A stretch of DNA of 64,000 nucleotides, taken from the NCBI RefSeq assembly GCF_035046485.1, contig NC_085138.1, forward strand, positions 40,087,464 to 40,151,463, in the 5' to 3' direction. A program made the position numbers and the translations under genes. This stretch comes from Aedes albopictus (lineage: Eukaryota > Arthropoda > Insecta > Diptera > Culicidae). Below the pieces are notes generated by a model. It was not told the origin of the DNA and did no database searches. It worked only from the letters and a program-made list of their open reading frames with translations. Shown here piece by piece: positions 55,198-64,000 of the stretch; positions within the stretch are counted from its first letter, which is position 1; every line of letters begins with the position of its first letter.

Positions 55198-56022
55198 CTA
55201 TGAGGCAATTTTCCTGAGAGTAAATAACCCAATTCAAGACCAACAATTGAAAAGGCCACAACAACATTTTGTAAACAAACATGTCCAGACCAAGAATTGA
55301 AAAGGCCACATCAACATTGCGTAAACAAACACGTTTCTGTCGACTTGAGGCCTTCTGAGATCCACCTACGCATCTCACCACCACTATCAGAAAGCTTGTT
55401 GTTTGCGCTTTCTGTTAGTGGTGGTGAGGTGTGTGGGTGGAGTTCAAAAGGCCTCAAGTCGATAGAAACATGTTTGTTTACATAATGTTGTAGTGGCCTT
55501 TTCAATTGTTGGTCTTGATGTTTTTATCGACTTGAGGCCTTTTGAACTCCACCCACACACCTCAACACCACTAACAGAAAGCGCAAACAACAAGCTTTCT
55601 GATAGTGGTGGTTGTAGTGGATAGAGAGGAAATTAATTAATAATACTAAAAAAAAAAATATTTAAAAATAATAATTGCAATAATAGTTAAAATCTTAAAT
55701 TAAAAAAAAAGCACAAAATACGTTAATATGGCTACACTGGTTGTATGCATTCCAGTGCGCTCGCTCACGCAACTCTCAATTCTGCGGATACGAACGATTT
55801 TTCAGTGATGCCATATTAACGTATTTTGTGCTTTTTTTTTAATTTAAGATTTTAACTATTATTGCAATTATTATTTTTAAATATTTTTTTTTTAGTATTA
55901 TTAATTAATTTCCTCTCTATCCACTACAGTGGTGAGATGCGTAGGTGGATCTCAGAAGGCTTCAAGTCGACAGAAACATGTTTGTTTACGCAATGTTGAT
56001 GTGGTCTTTTCAATTAATTGCT
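55198..56022. repeat. Complex double foldback
   Basis: Blocks around CAATTGAAAAGGCCACA, GTAAACAAACATGT and GACTTGAGGCCTT alternate in both orientations four times. This gives two overlapping palindromes (about 55240-55520, and 55320-56010 once the inner element is removed). Strong stem-forming capacity; non-coding. Confidence 0.7.
55613..55928. mobile_element. 316-bp long-TIR element, GTGGT duplication
   Basis: Inverted arms of about 130 bp (TGTAGTGGATAGAGAGGAAA / TTTCCTCTCTATCCACTACA) surround a GC-richer core of about 50 bp. The surrounding palindrome provides the empty site from its other arm and gives a 5-bp duplication GTGGT. Confidence 0.75.
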
Positions 56023-56440
56023 AATAGGGTCCTAAAATTAAAGACGAAATCTCACTTATATTGAATAATACCTTCAAGCATGGTATTCTAATCGGAATTG
56101 TTCTTAACTCGAACTTGAAAAACAAAGGAATAATGAGAAAATTCGAAATAAGTAAAATGGTAAATAGTTCTACTTTGACATTTGAGGTCTACCTTGTGTG
56201 ACTGAGCTCGACATTTTTCGCACTGGGATTTCAAAAATGTTCCTATCTGACATACACGGTGAAAAAAAATCACTCAAAGTATGTGTTATAAGCTAGGGAC
56301 GAGACAAAAGGCTAAAAAAATAAAAATTATATATTTTCAACTACGGTTAATAAAAACGTCAAAAATTGAGTAAATATGTACTCTTGAACCATATATTGTG
56401 GTTTAAAACAAGAATCCCGATAGGACTTTAGGAGCCTATT
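56023..56440 (-). mobile_element. Element E2, uninterrupted copy
   Basis: Reverse complement of 26708-26816 plus 29068-29379. Ends TAATAGGGTCCTAAAAT and TAGGAGCCTATT. Confidence 0.7.
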
Positions 56441-56446
56441 GTCAAT

Positions 56447-56528
56447 ATTCAGTAACAAATTTTGAAAACGACGTATAATCAATGCTAGACCAATGATTAT
56501 ACGTCGTTTTCAAAATTTATTACTGAAT
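56447..56528. repeat. Hairpin upstream of Sas10
   Basis: TTTTGAAAACGACGTATAAT is mirrored by ATTATACGTCGTTTTCAAAA with a loop of about 12 bases. It lies about 260 bp before the Sas10 ATG, so may affect the promoter. Confidence 0.7.
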
Positions 56529-56789
56529 TGTTGGTCTGGAATTGACTACTCGAAACAATAGCCCGTCACCCTAGCTGCTCGAATGATTTACCCGGAAAAT
56601 AGTAACGCAACATAACGCATCATCGCCTTCAAAAAGAAAACAACAAAAAGCACGTGCAAAGCAAAGTCGCAAAAAGTTCCTAAACACGCACCACAAGTCG
56701 TTCGTTGCGGTTCGCGCGTTCCATTTCAATAAATTTAGGTGAAAATCCGCAAAAATCTTGTGCCCGTGATCGCTTTCCTGACGAAAAAA

Positions 56790-58205
56790 ATGCCGGACAA
56801 GCTCAGCATATACGACGTGGGCGATCGGTACGATATATCCGAGTCGGAGAACGAGTACGACGAGCGTGAGAAGAAACTGCTGAAGAACATCCGCAGCAGC
56901 ACTGGCAAAGGTCGGCGGCGGCAGGATGAAGAAGACGAGGAAGTGCTCGGATTCGATGACGATGATGATGAGGAATATGACGACAACGAGGAGGATGACT
57001 TCGATGAGATCCGGAAGTTTGAACACGACAGCGACATTGAGGATAAGGAGGATGATGATGATTTGCCGGATAGGAAAGCGTGGGGCTCCAAGGCGCGGGC
57101 TTTCTACGGGGCGGATTACGTTGATCAGGATTACGACAGTTTGACGGCGCAGGAGGAAGAGCGGGCACGGCTGGAGGAAATCGAAGCGAAGGAGATTCAG
57201 CAGCGCTTGGCCAAGGAGCTGAACGAGGCGGACTTTTCGTTGGATGTTTTTGTGCCGGAGCAGGAAGTGGTTGATGAGAAGAAGAGTGGAAAGAAGAAAA
57301 AGGAGAAGACGGAGATTAAGCTGAAGGCGGATTTGTCGGACTTGAGTGAGCGACAGAAGAGGGAGCTGTTTCGCAAGGAAGCACCGGAGTTCGATGGGTT
57401 GGTGGAGGATTTCGAGAGGAATTTGGAGGAGTGTCATGAAGTGTTGGAACCGGTGTTGAAGTATCTGAAGGAGAAGGACGTTAAGGATCATCCGTTTGTG
57501 GAGCTGTTGAGGATGCGATATAAGATGGGATTGAGCTATTGCAACAATATCGGTTTCTATCTGCTGCTGAAGTCGAAGAAGATGAAAGTGAAGAACCATC
57601 CGGTGGTGAAGCGAATGGTACAGATGAAGCAGCTTCTGGTGGAGTTGGAGCAAAAGTATGAGAACTCGATCAAGTCGCAGGTGGAGGAGCTTCTGGGACA
57701 CATAGCAGCTGGAGATGAGTTGGTGTTCGAAGAGGCGCCGCTTGCGGTGGAGAAATCAAAGCAGAAGAAGAAGAAGCTTTTGATGTTGGAGGATATGGAG
57801 GAAGGCGATCAGGTGGGAGATGAAGATGAGATCGGTGATTCAGAGGAGGATGGTTCATCGGAGGAGGATGAACCGTCAGCAAAGAAGGTTCGATTGGAAG
57901 AAAGTGATTCTGAGGAGGGGCAGGAACAAGGAGATGAAGAAATGGCACCGGAGGAAGGTGATGAAGAAGCGACAGAGGGAGACAGCAAGCGCAAAATCAC
58001 GTACCAAATGGCCAAGAACAAGGGTCTCACAGCGCGCAAGAAGAAGGACCAGCGCAACATTCGGGTCAAGAACCGCCGGAAGTTCCAGAAGGCTCTGGTG
58101 CGACGGAAGGGAACGGTCCGAGCCGTTCGAACGGAAACGACGCGCTACGCCGGAGAGGCGACCGGAATCAAGGCTTTCATCAAGAGGAGCATCAAAATCA
58201 AGTAA
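56790..58205 (+). CDS. Sas10: Sas10/UTP3, small-subunit processome protein
   Basis: A single-exon gene for 471 residues. Sas10/Utp3 is a nucleolar component of the U3 small-subunit processome needed for early pre-18S rRNA processing; in yeast it was also linked to silencing. Seen: N-terminus MPDKLSIYDVGDRYD, a highly acidic stretch to about residue 110, a Sas10/Utp3/C1D domain at about 195-285 (PEFDGLVEDFERNLEE...NNIGFYLLLKSKK...NHPVVKRM), a second acidic linker, and the C-terminal Sas10 domain at about 399-471 (KITYQMAKNKGLTARKKKDQ...ETTRYAGEATGIKAF). The ATG at 56790 was chosen because the upstream in-frame codons start only with GTG and the conserved protein begins here. It is tail to tail with SART3; the stops are 210 bp apart. 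Confidence 0.93.
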   Translation: MPDKLSIYDVGDRYDISESENEYDEREKKLLKNIRSSTGKGRRRQDEEDEEVLGFDDDDDEEYDDNEEDDFDEIRKFEHDSDIEDKEDDDDLPDRKAWGSKARAFYGADYVDQDYDSLTAQEEERARLEEIEAKEIQQRLAKELNEADFSLDVFVPEQEVVDEKKSGKKKKEKTEIKLKADLSDLSERQKRELFRKEAPEFDGLVEDFERNLEECHEVLEPVLKYLKEKDVKDHPFVELLRMRYKMGLSYCNNIGFYLLLKSKKMKVKNHPVVKRMVQMKQLLVELEQKYENSIKSQVEELLGHIAAGDELVFEEAPLAVEKSKQKKKKLLMLEDMEEGDQVGDEDEIGDSEEDGSSEEDEPSAKKVRLEESDSEEGQEQGDEEMAPEEGDEEATEGDSKRKITYQMAKNKGLTARKKKDQRNIRVKNRRKFQKALVRRKGTVRAVRTETTRYAGEATGIKAFIKRSIKIK

Positions 58206-58229
58206 TGGTAAGCGTTATATTATTGATTC

Positions 58230-58235
58230 TTTATT
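58230..58235 (-). promoter_or_regulatory. Poly-A signal of SART3 (AATAAA)
   Basis: TTTATT on the plus strand, about 180 nt past the SART3 stop. It lies only 25 bp from the Sas10 stop, so the two 3' UTRs must overlap if Sas10 has a normal one. Confidence 0.5.
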
Positions 58236-58415
58236 GTTAGGTTTAGAACAGGTTCACAAAAATATACACTTTGTGATGGTAATAATTCTGTAAGGATTGT
58301 AACCATTGGTAATGCTTCCGATAGAACGGAAAAGAAACATCCTTTTTGTCGTCGGGAATGCACTGCACACACACAAACACGAAACAAGGAACAATTAATA
58401 ACATTTAGGTACCAG

Positions 58416-58569
58416 TTACTTTTTAAGCAGTAACTTCCGGAAATCCTCGTTAGATTTTGGTTTGTCCGTGGTAACGGCTGGAGAAGCGCTGCTTCCCGAT
58501 GATCCCGCGGTGGCAGTTTTTCTGAGCAATGCTGTCGGAATCATCGAAGACAGCTTCATCTTGGCGTCA
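58416..58569 (-). CDS. SART3: SART3 exon 4 (LSm-binding tail)
   Basis: After an AATTTTAG acceptor it reads DAKMKLSSMIPTALLRK and ends SNEDFRKLLLKK with stop at 58418-58416. It is too short for an ORF scan and is supported by the conserved tail. Confidence 0.88.
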
Positions 58570-61500
58570 CTAAAATTAAAGAAATGAGTCATTAAAAATG
58601 TTGTTCACGCATACTACTCGTACTCGTAATAATTCTAGCATAACATGTGAGAAGGGCCTGAAGGCTTTTTGTAAACAAACATGTTTCGGTCGCTGTAGGA
58701 TTCATCTTGATGCACCCACGGACAACAACACACTTAACAGTTAGCCCGAAGATTACTTTTTCTGATAAGCGTGTTGATGTGCGTGGGTGGATCAAGATGA
58801 GCCCTACAGCGACTGTTTAAAAAAAGCCTTCAGGCCCTTTTCATATGTAACGCTACAATTATGAGTGAGATATATTGCAAAAATTGATAACAATCTTTGA
58901 ACGAATATCTGAGTACAACTCACCCTTTCACCAGATGTCGCTTCCCAGCGCCCAAGCTGCCACTTTGCTCCACATCCTTTGCCATCGGCGCCGTAGCAGT
59001 TGGATTGCCCCTCGGAGGAGGAGCGGACAGAGCCACCGTTATGGTGAATCCGTTCATGTTGTGTTGGTCCAGGTGGATGACGGCATTCTTGGCTGCCACT
59101 TCCGTTTCGTATTCCACGTAAGCCAATCCTTTGCTTTTTCCGCTGCGGTAGTAAACCACCCGGACGTCCCGGAGCTTTCCGTATGGTTCAAATAGCTTCC
59201 GGACGTCGTCACCGGTCGCCTCAAAGGGTAAGCCTTTGACGAACAGTTTGTTCGGTTCGAACTGTTCCGAGTATTTGAACTTGTTCTGACGGGCGGATTT
59301 GTCCCGGGCTAGGGACGAGATGAACACCGGGCGGCCGTCAAGGGGTCTCCGATCGAAGCTTAGGGCCTTTTTGACGTCCTGCTCACTGTCGAATTCGGCG
59401 TAACCAAAGCCTCGGCTTTTGCCACTGGAACCATGCACCAGTTCGATGGATTTGAAGTGTAGTTCAGGGAAGGTGGCTCGAATCTGGTCTTCCGTGGCAT
59501 CGAAGCTCAGATTACTGAAAAACAGTCGCCGGTTGTCGTTGGAGGTATCAACGGACTTGGGTTCGTCCAATCGAATACGCTTGGTTGTGTCTTCCAGGGA
59601 CGGTTCTTGCTTTTTGTTAACGGATGGCCCTGACGGAATGCTGGGTTTCTTGAAGGCCGTTTCGTCGGCAGATGGCTGTTCTTCATGAGGTCTTTTAAGT
59701 TGTTTCTTCTTCGGTGATTCGTTGGCATCGGAATCCTTTTTCGGATCGGATCGACGTCCTTTAGCGAACCGTTGCTGGCTTAGGGTTTTGTAATACGCTT
59801 GGATAGTGGCCATGCAGAGTTCCTGGCAACTGGCCAACTGTTCCAGAGAGCCGTTGCACCTCTCGAATCTCATCCAAGCCGCGGCCAGCGTTTCCGGATC
59901 GTTCAGTCCAACGGCTCCAATGGCCTTCCGGTAAACTTTCCTCACCGGATCTGTTCCTCGTCTGGATTCCAACTCGGCATATTCGATCCACAGTCCCACT
60001 CGCGTACAATTATCCGAACTATCCATCACATTCTGCCACAACTCGCGACCCTTCAACGGATCGCCCAGCAAGCAGTACTCCAGTCTTCCCCAGAATTGCA
60101 GAATCTTGCACTCTGGATCAGCCAACTCGCCCCAAGTCCTTCCCAGTTGATTCCACGCCAGCTCGAAGTTTGACCTCAATATGTCCCGTTCCTTCTCGTC
60201 CTCGAAGTTGGCATGCCGCCTCAAATAGGTCAGATATTCCAACCACACCTTCACAGCCGGTTCCGGCGCCTGGAACTCCACCGTAGCAACTTCCTCCATA
60301 ATCTTAAGCACATCCGCCTTGTCACGCTTCTCCCGCTCAAAGATTCTCAGCTTCTCCACGTACAGCTCCGCACTCCAGGGACAATTCCTCAAGGCTCTGT
60401 TAACCAGCATTTCCGTCGTCTGGCTGAAGACCGGTGAAGCCGAATCCTCCTCCTCGTCCGGTGGATACTTGTCCAGATATTTCAGGTAGTCGCACCACAC
60501 AGTCGGATCCAAGCAACAATCCGTCACGGATCGCTCATACAGAACCTGAGTTTCATCGTCGCCCAACTGGGATCTACATTCCCGGATGTATTCCCTATAA
60601 AGTTCCGCTCGCTCTTGGTGGCAGTGCGGCTCCAGCTTCACCAGTCTATCTTCGAACGGAAGCATTTTCTGCAGCAGTTCCTTCGCCTGTCGATATCGCC
60701 GCTCGAACTTCTCTGGATTCAGGTCCTGCAGGGTGTCCTTGTACTTCTCGCAGAGCAGCTTGTACTCTATGTAAGAATCCTCCATGTTCTTCAGTGGAAT
60801 CTTCAGTTCCTGCTCGTAGATTCGAGCCAACCGGTTCAAACGATCCGGCGAATCTTCATTCTTCCCCAGGAAATCTTCCCGATACGCCTCGAAAATGGCC
60901 CTTCCTTTGGTGACGTGCAATCCATAGGTCGGAATCAGCACGTCCCAAATGGCCTCCGACTGGTCTTTATCGGCTTTCGCCGCCAGGTTCGCATATTCCA
61001 ATGCAACCTCCACCGAGAAGTAATCGCCTAGGGCCCGTCGGAACAGGGCATCCACTTGCTTAATCTGTTCCGGCGACGACGCCATCGCCGCTTCGATCTT
61101 CAACCAACGCAACCAAATCTCCGGCGAAAGTGGGTACACCTCGGCGAATATCTCCGCGCTCTGGCGAATTTTGTCCAGATCGGTCATTTGACTGAAAACA
61201 TAATCAGAAGTCAGACTATACTTGCGATTCAAAGAACAATATTCGTTTCGACTTACTGCGCGATCTCCAGCAGCTGCACGTAGGTGTCATAGTTGTACTT
61301 GTCCTCCTGGATCTTACCCAACAGTTCCAGATACTGTTTGATCTGGCGGGCTTCCTCCGCTGCATCGTTGTCGTCATCGTCATCATCATCCATTTCACTA
61401 TCATCGGAACTTTCCTCCGCGTCTGATCCAGCATCTTTGCTCTTGCCATGGTCGTTATCTTCCGCGGCTTCCATGGAATCGTCCTTGAAGGAAATTTCGA

Positions 61501-61577
61501 TCAACAAATCAATTACCAAAACTTCATGGTCTACTTACGTTCGAATCCTCCATCGCTTTCATCTCGGCGTCGGACAT
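58416..61577 (-). CDS. SART3: SART3 homologue (4 exons)
   Basis: Exons: 61577-61539, 61483-61257, 61191-58924, 58569-58416; GT-AG junctions in frame, 895 residues (human about 960). SART3/p110 re-joins U4 and U6 snRNPs after splicing in the nucleus and Cajal bodies. Seen: start MSDAEMKAMED; an acidic stretch (DDDDDDD, residues about 50-60); HAT helical repeats from about 85 to 550 (PLSPEIWLRWLKIE; LEYCLLGDPLKGRELW; YAELESRRGTDPVRKVYRKA); a basic nuclear-localisation-like linker (SPKKKQLKRPHEE); RRM1 from about 641 (RRLFFSNLSF...RGFGYAEF); RRM2 from about 734 (NKLFVKGLPF...KGLAYVEY); and the C-terminal LSm-contact motif SNEDFRKLLLKK. The conserved tail is in the last exon, so the frame end at 58920 is not the protein end. 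Introns 1-2 are 55 and 65 bp; intron 3 holds a foldback. Confidence 0.93.
58640..58845. repeat. Foldback in SART3 intron 3
   Basis: GGGCCTGAAGGCTTTTT / AAAAAGCCTTCAGGCCC surround further mirrored blocks (CGCTGTAGGATTCATCTTGA; TCAAGATGAGCCCTACAGCG). It shares AAACAAACATGTTTC with the foldback at 55198-56022. Confidence 0.75.
58924..61191 (-). CDS. SART3: SART3 exon 3 (HAT repeats and both RRMs)
   Basis: It begins after a TGTTTTCAG acceptor (QMTDLDKIRQSAE) and ends HLVKG at a GTGAGT donor, phase 2. It carries almost all functional domains. Confidence 0.9.
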
Positions 61578-61845
61578 TCTGCTGGCCACTTATGCTGGTA
61601 ATCGTTGTAATCGTTTTCCGCTTGTTTATGATCACATCAAAAGAGACGCAACTCTTTTCTGCGGGAACATAAAATCACATCTACCTAACCTAACAAAATG
61701 GATCGCTGTAGTAACTGTCAAAACTGTTTCGAAAAAAAAAAACTGTTTCTGAACGACGAATTCCGGGAGCAAAACAAAAAATAGATGGGTAACGCTTCGT
61801 AACATGTGCGGACAGAGGGTGTTTCGCTCGTTCAAAATTTAAGCC
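61578..61845. promoter_or_regulatory. SART3 5' leader / promoter region
   Basis: The 268 bp between the SART3 ATG and the first palindrome have no repeat or frame. Promoter by position only. Confidence 0.35.
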
Positions 61846-62003
61846 CATGAGCCTCTGCACGAAATTGCCCTGTCCTGCTCACTCCCACAGAAAATTTGAA
61901 AACAGCGCGCACAGTAAAAGTCACATTTGACTTTTACTGTGCGAACTGTTTTCAAGTTTTCTGTGGGAGTGAGCAGTACGCCAGATTCGTGCAGAGGCTC
62001 ATG
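61846..62003. repeat. 158-bp palindrome (CATGAGCCTCTGCACGA)
   Basis: Near-perfect arms, including ACTCCCACAGAAAATTTGA and its complement and a core CACAGTAAAAGTCA. It is related to 62774-62894, which shares CTCTGCACGAA and ACAGAAAATTTGA. Confidence 0.8.
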
Positions 62004-62088
62004 AGCCATTTTACGAGACGTTTCGGATCAGCTGATCGCTCATTTCATGAATGAAAATTTGACAGGAGGTTGCGCCCAAGCCCGTGAG

Positions 62089-62592
62089 CGAGGGGCGGAT
62101 CACTTCCAAAACAACTGAATCGAAAATGCGTTTTGATGGAAATGCGTTACAAAATGCTCCAGTGCGTTGAAAAATGCATTTGAAAATGTAATGCGTTGAA
62201 AAATGCGCCAAAATATCCAATGCGTTGAAAAATGCACAGGAATGCATGACGAATTTTTGGAGTTTTAATACATAATTTGTTGAAAAATACGCCAATGCGT
62301 AGGAAAATGCATGTTATTTATCAATGCGTATAAAAATGCGAGCATTCCACCAATGCGCATAAAAATGCGTGTTTTCTATCAATGCGTAGAAAAATGCAAG
62401 TTTTTTTGTAAATGCGTATAAAAATACGAACAATTTTATCAATGCGTTGAAAAGTGCATGCTGTAAAATTTTGACAGCTGTTGATCAATTTTAGAAATGC
62501 GTACCTTAATACGCTAATGCGTAACAAAATGCGCCAATGCGTATGTCAATACGTAAGGCTGAATCGAAAATGCGCTAGTGATTCGCCCCTCG
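62089..62592. mobile_element. hAT-like element with internal ATGCG array
   Basis: Inverted ends CGAGGGGCGGATCACT / AGTGATTCGCCCCTCG are flanked by an 8-bp duplication CCCGTGAG (62081-62088, 62593-62600). The interior (about 62125-62560) is a loose array of AATGCGTTGAAAAATGCG-type words, more than fifteen of them. 504 bp, non-coding. Confidence 0.75.
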
Positions 62593-62656
62593 CCCGTGAG
62601 TGTTAATAGCAATATCAACACTGTTGTTGTTTCGTAAAATAGACTCATAGTCTATA

Positions 62657-62765
62657 GGGCACTGCATGATATTCTCTCCTTCTCTTTCACTCTTACAGTA
62701 ATTTTGTAAACATCAAGGCCAAGAAACGTCAAAATCCCATACAAAATCAAAACAGTGCAGTGCCC
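62657..62765. mobile_element. 109-bp MITE (GGGCACTGCA)
   Basis: Inverted ends GGGCACTGCA / TGCAGTGCCC flanked by TA (62655-62656, 62766-62767). Confidence 0.65.
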
Positions 62766-62773
62766 TATTAACC

Positions 62774-62894
62774 TCTGCACGAATTTATGCTGGCCTGCTT
62801 ACTCTCACAGAAAATTTGACGTTTGAGCGGTGCCGACACCTCTCAAATGTCAAATTTCGTGTGAGAGTAAGCAGGCCAGTATAAATTCGTGCAG
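62774..62894. repeat. 121-bp palindrome
   Basis: CTGCACGAATTTATGCTGGC is mirrored by GCCAGTATAAATTCGTGCAG, with a TGACGTTTGAGCGG loop region. Same family as 61846-62003. Confidence 0.75.
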
Positions 62895-62920
62895 TAATCC
62901 ATTGTGGATTTACCGGCTAC

Positions 62921-64000
62921 AGGATAGTACTCACCTGATAAGTATTGTGGATTTACCGGCTACTTGTATTCTACCGGTCGCTTCAGTATGGCCTCCAAAG
63001 TAGCCGTTTTATAAAAAGAGTAACATAAAAATCTTTTTAAACATTTTTATTGTAAGCAGGGTTCCTGATTTCCACTTTTTATCTTCTTCCCCATTCGAAG
63101 ACAGTCAGCAGCGAACGGTTGTCGCTTGAGTTCGTGTGTGTGCTTGTCAGCGACGACAGCAAACTCCGGCGAACGGTGGGATGCCACACTTGGAAATTAT
63201 TCATTCGTCCACATTCGCATCGCAAGCGAATGCGATTCGTGAGTGATGCGATTGATATTGTGCATACGAATTATTGATGTTTTCGAATTATTTTCTTTGC
63301 TAATCTAGCATTTCAGCGACAATACAGTAAAAATGTATGCATTACATGCAGAAATTCTCTTCTACTTATGATAATAGCCGCTTCGATCGCTCACCAGTAT
63401 TCTTCACAATTCGCCATTCATTCATTCGCTTGCGATCCAAACTGCGACGAATGGCAACGAATATTCATGTCAAGCAGATGGCTCATCGCTTCCCACTGGT
63501 GATGGGGTTGCGTGTTTGATCACGACGATCCGTTTGCTGCATCTTTCTCGATTCGCTTCAGCAAAGAGGAGTGAATATGAATGGAGTGAGGCGAATATAC
63601 CGATCCTTGATTGTAAGCACTATTTCTCGTTGCCACTAGCTACTCAGCGACATTCATTTTTTGACAATCAAGTTGATTTTTATATGAAAACGGCTACTTT
63701 GTAACGGCTACCCAAGTAACCGGTAGAATAGAGGTAATCACATTCAAATGTATGCGTGCCTTTTTTGTAGATGTAGTTGTGAAACTGCGAGGAAAATATT
63801 TGCACTCTTGCCCCGGACGTTTTATCATTATTTACCCGTTTTACCCAATTCGATTGGGTAATATTTGCATATGCAATCTGAATAGCCTTTCAATCGGCGT
63901 GCACTTTTGTGTGAGGAAAAATTTGCGCTAGTGTTCGTGTGTTGAAATGTCACTTATCTCTATACAAGTAGCCGGTAAATCCACAATACTGTGGAAAAAG
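62921..64000. mobile_element. E1-family element, left end, runs off window
   Basis: CAGGATAGTACTCACCTGATAAGTA matches the E1 start at 26519 with few changes (quoted in part: GTACTCACCTGATAAG). It resumes after the inner element with TACTGTGGAAAAAG at the window end, as in E1. The sequence before it (62902-62920) resembles an end of the inner element family. Confidence 0.55.
62945..63986. mobile_element. TIR element TTGTGGATTTACCGGCTAC
   Basis: Inverted ends TTGTGGATTTACCGGCTAC / GTAGCCGGTAAATCCACAA are flanked by TA (62943-62944, 63987-63988). GTAGCCG/CTACCGG words recur internally. No transposase; 1,042 bp. Confidence 0.75.

Noticed and set aside
56571..57701. 376-codon minus-strand frame rich in Leu/His/Arg
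   Set aside because: Antisense of the acidic and basic coding sequence of Sas10; low-complexity shadow without domains.
60434..60913. Plus-strand frame opposite SART3
   Set aside because: Shadow of exon 3, which encodes HAT repeats.

Overview
The window looks like nuclear DNA of a culicine mosquito, most likely an Aedes species. The basis is four conserved insect-type genes with short GT-AG introns, set in a very large excess of transposable elements. These include Feilai-like tRNA-derived SINEs, many TIR elements (mostly with TA target duplications), Ty3/mag and Ty1/copia LTR elements, and a diverged 24-bp minisatellite. The species call is inference; no search was run.

Genes. (1) 5682-5898 (+) is the last exon of a TANGO2 homologue. 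(2) RRP12 (minus, 25774 down to 6137) is split into seven exons; exons 2 and 3 are separated by a 15,074-bp intron (22988-7915). (3) Sas10/UTP3 (plus, 56790-58205) is one exon. (4) SART3 (minus, 61577 down to 58416) has four exons. TANGO2/RRP12 and Sas10/SART3 are two tail-to-tail pairs. RRP12 and Sas10 act in small ribosomal subunit maturation and SART3 in U6 snRNP recycling, so three of the four are nuclear RNP-assembly factors.

Repeat layout. 1-5681: a 24-bp minisatellite, probably inside a TANGO2 intron, interrupted by a 5'-truncated LINE and a SINE. 7915-22988: the RRP12 intron, holding minisatellite blocks, TA-type TIR elements, a decayed copia fragment, foldbacks, a 3-kb TTAA-flanked palindrome with inverted 152-bp tandem arrays, and a solo LTR. 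26-36 kb: a five-level TE nest, several MITEs, and a 3.6-kb hAT-like element (8-bp TSD) carrying an inverted pair of minisatellite arrays. 36-44 kb: a mag-type LTR element with identical LTRs, broken by a TIR element and by a peculiar LTR/PBS/partial-LTR remnant. 44-55 kb: a second copy of the repeat seen at 26-30 kb, containing a TIR element that is itself split by a copia element (which carries its own TIR insertion), a coding-free LTR element (TRIM-like) and a 921-bp palindrome. 55-56.5 kb: nested foldbacks just upstream of Sas10. 61.8-64 kb: more palindromes, a hAT-like element with an ATGCG-rich array, and nested TIR elements running off the window.

The most unusual signals are three unrelated TIR elements that each carry internal tandem arrays (two of them in inverted halves), the TRIM-like element, the LTR-18-nt-PBS-partial-LTR junction, and nests whose filled and empty sites give a relative insertion order.
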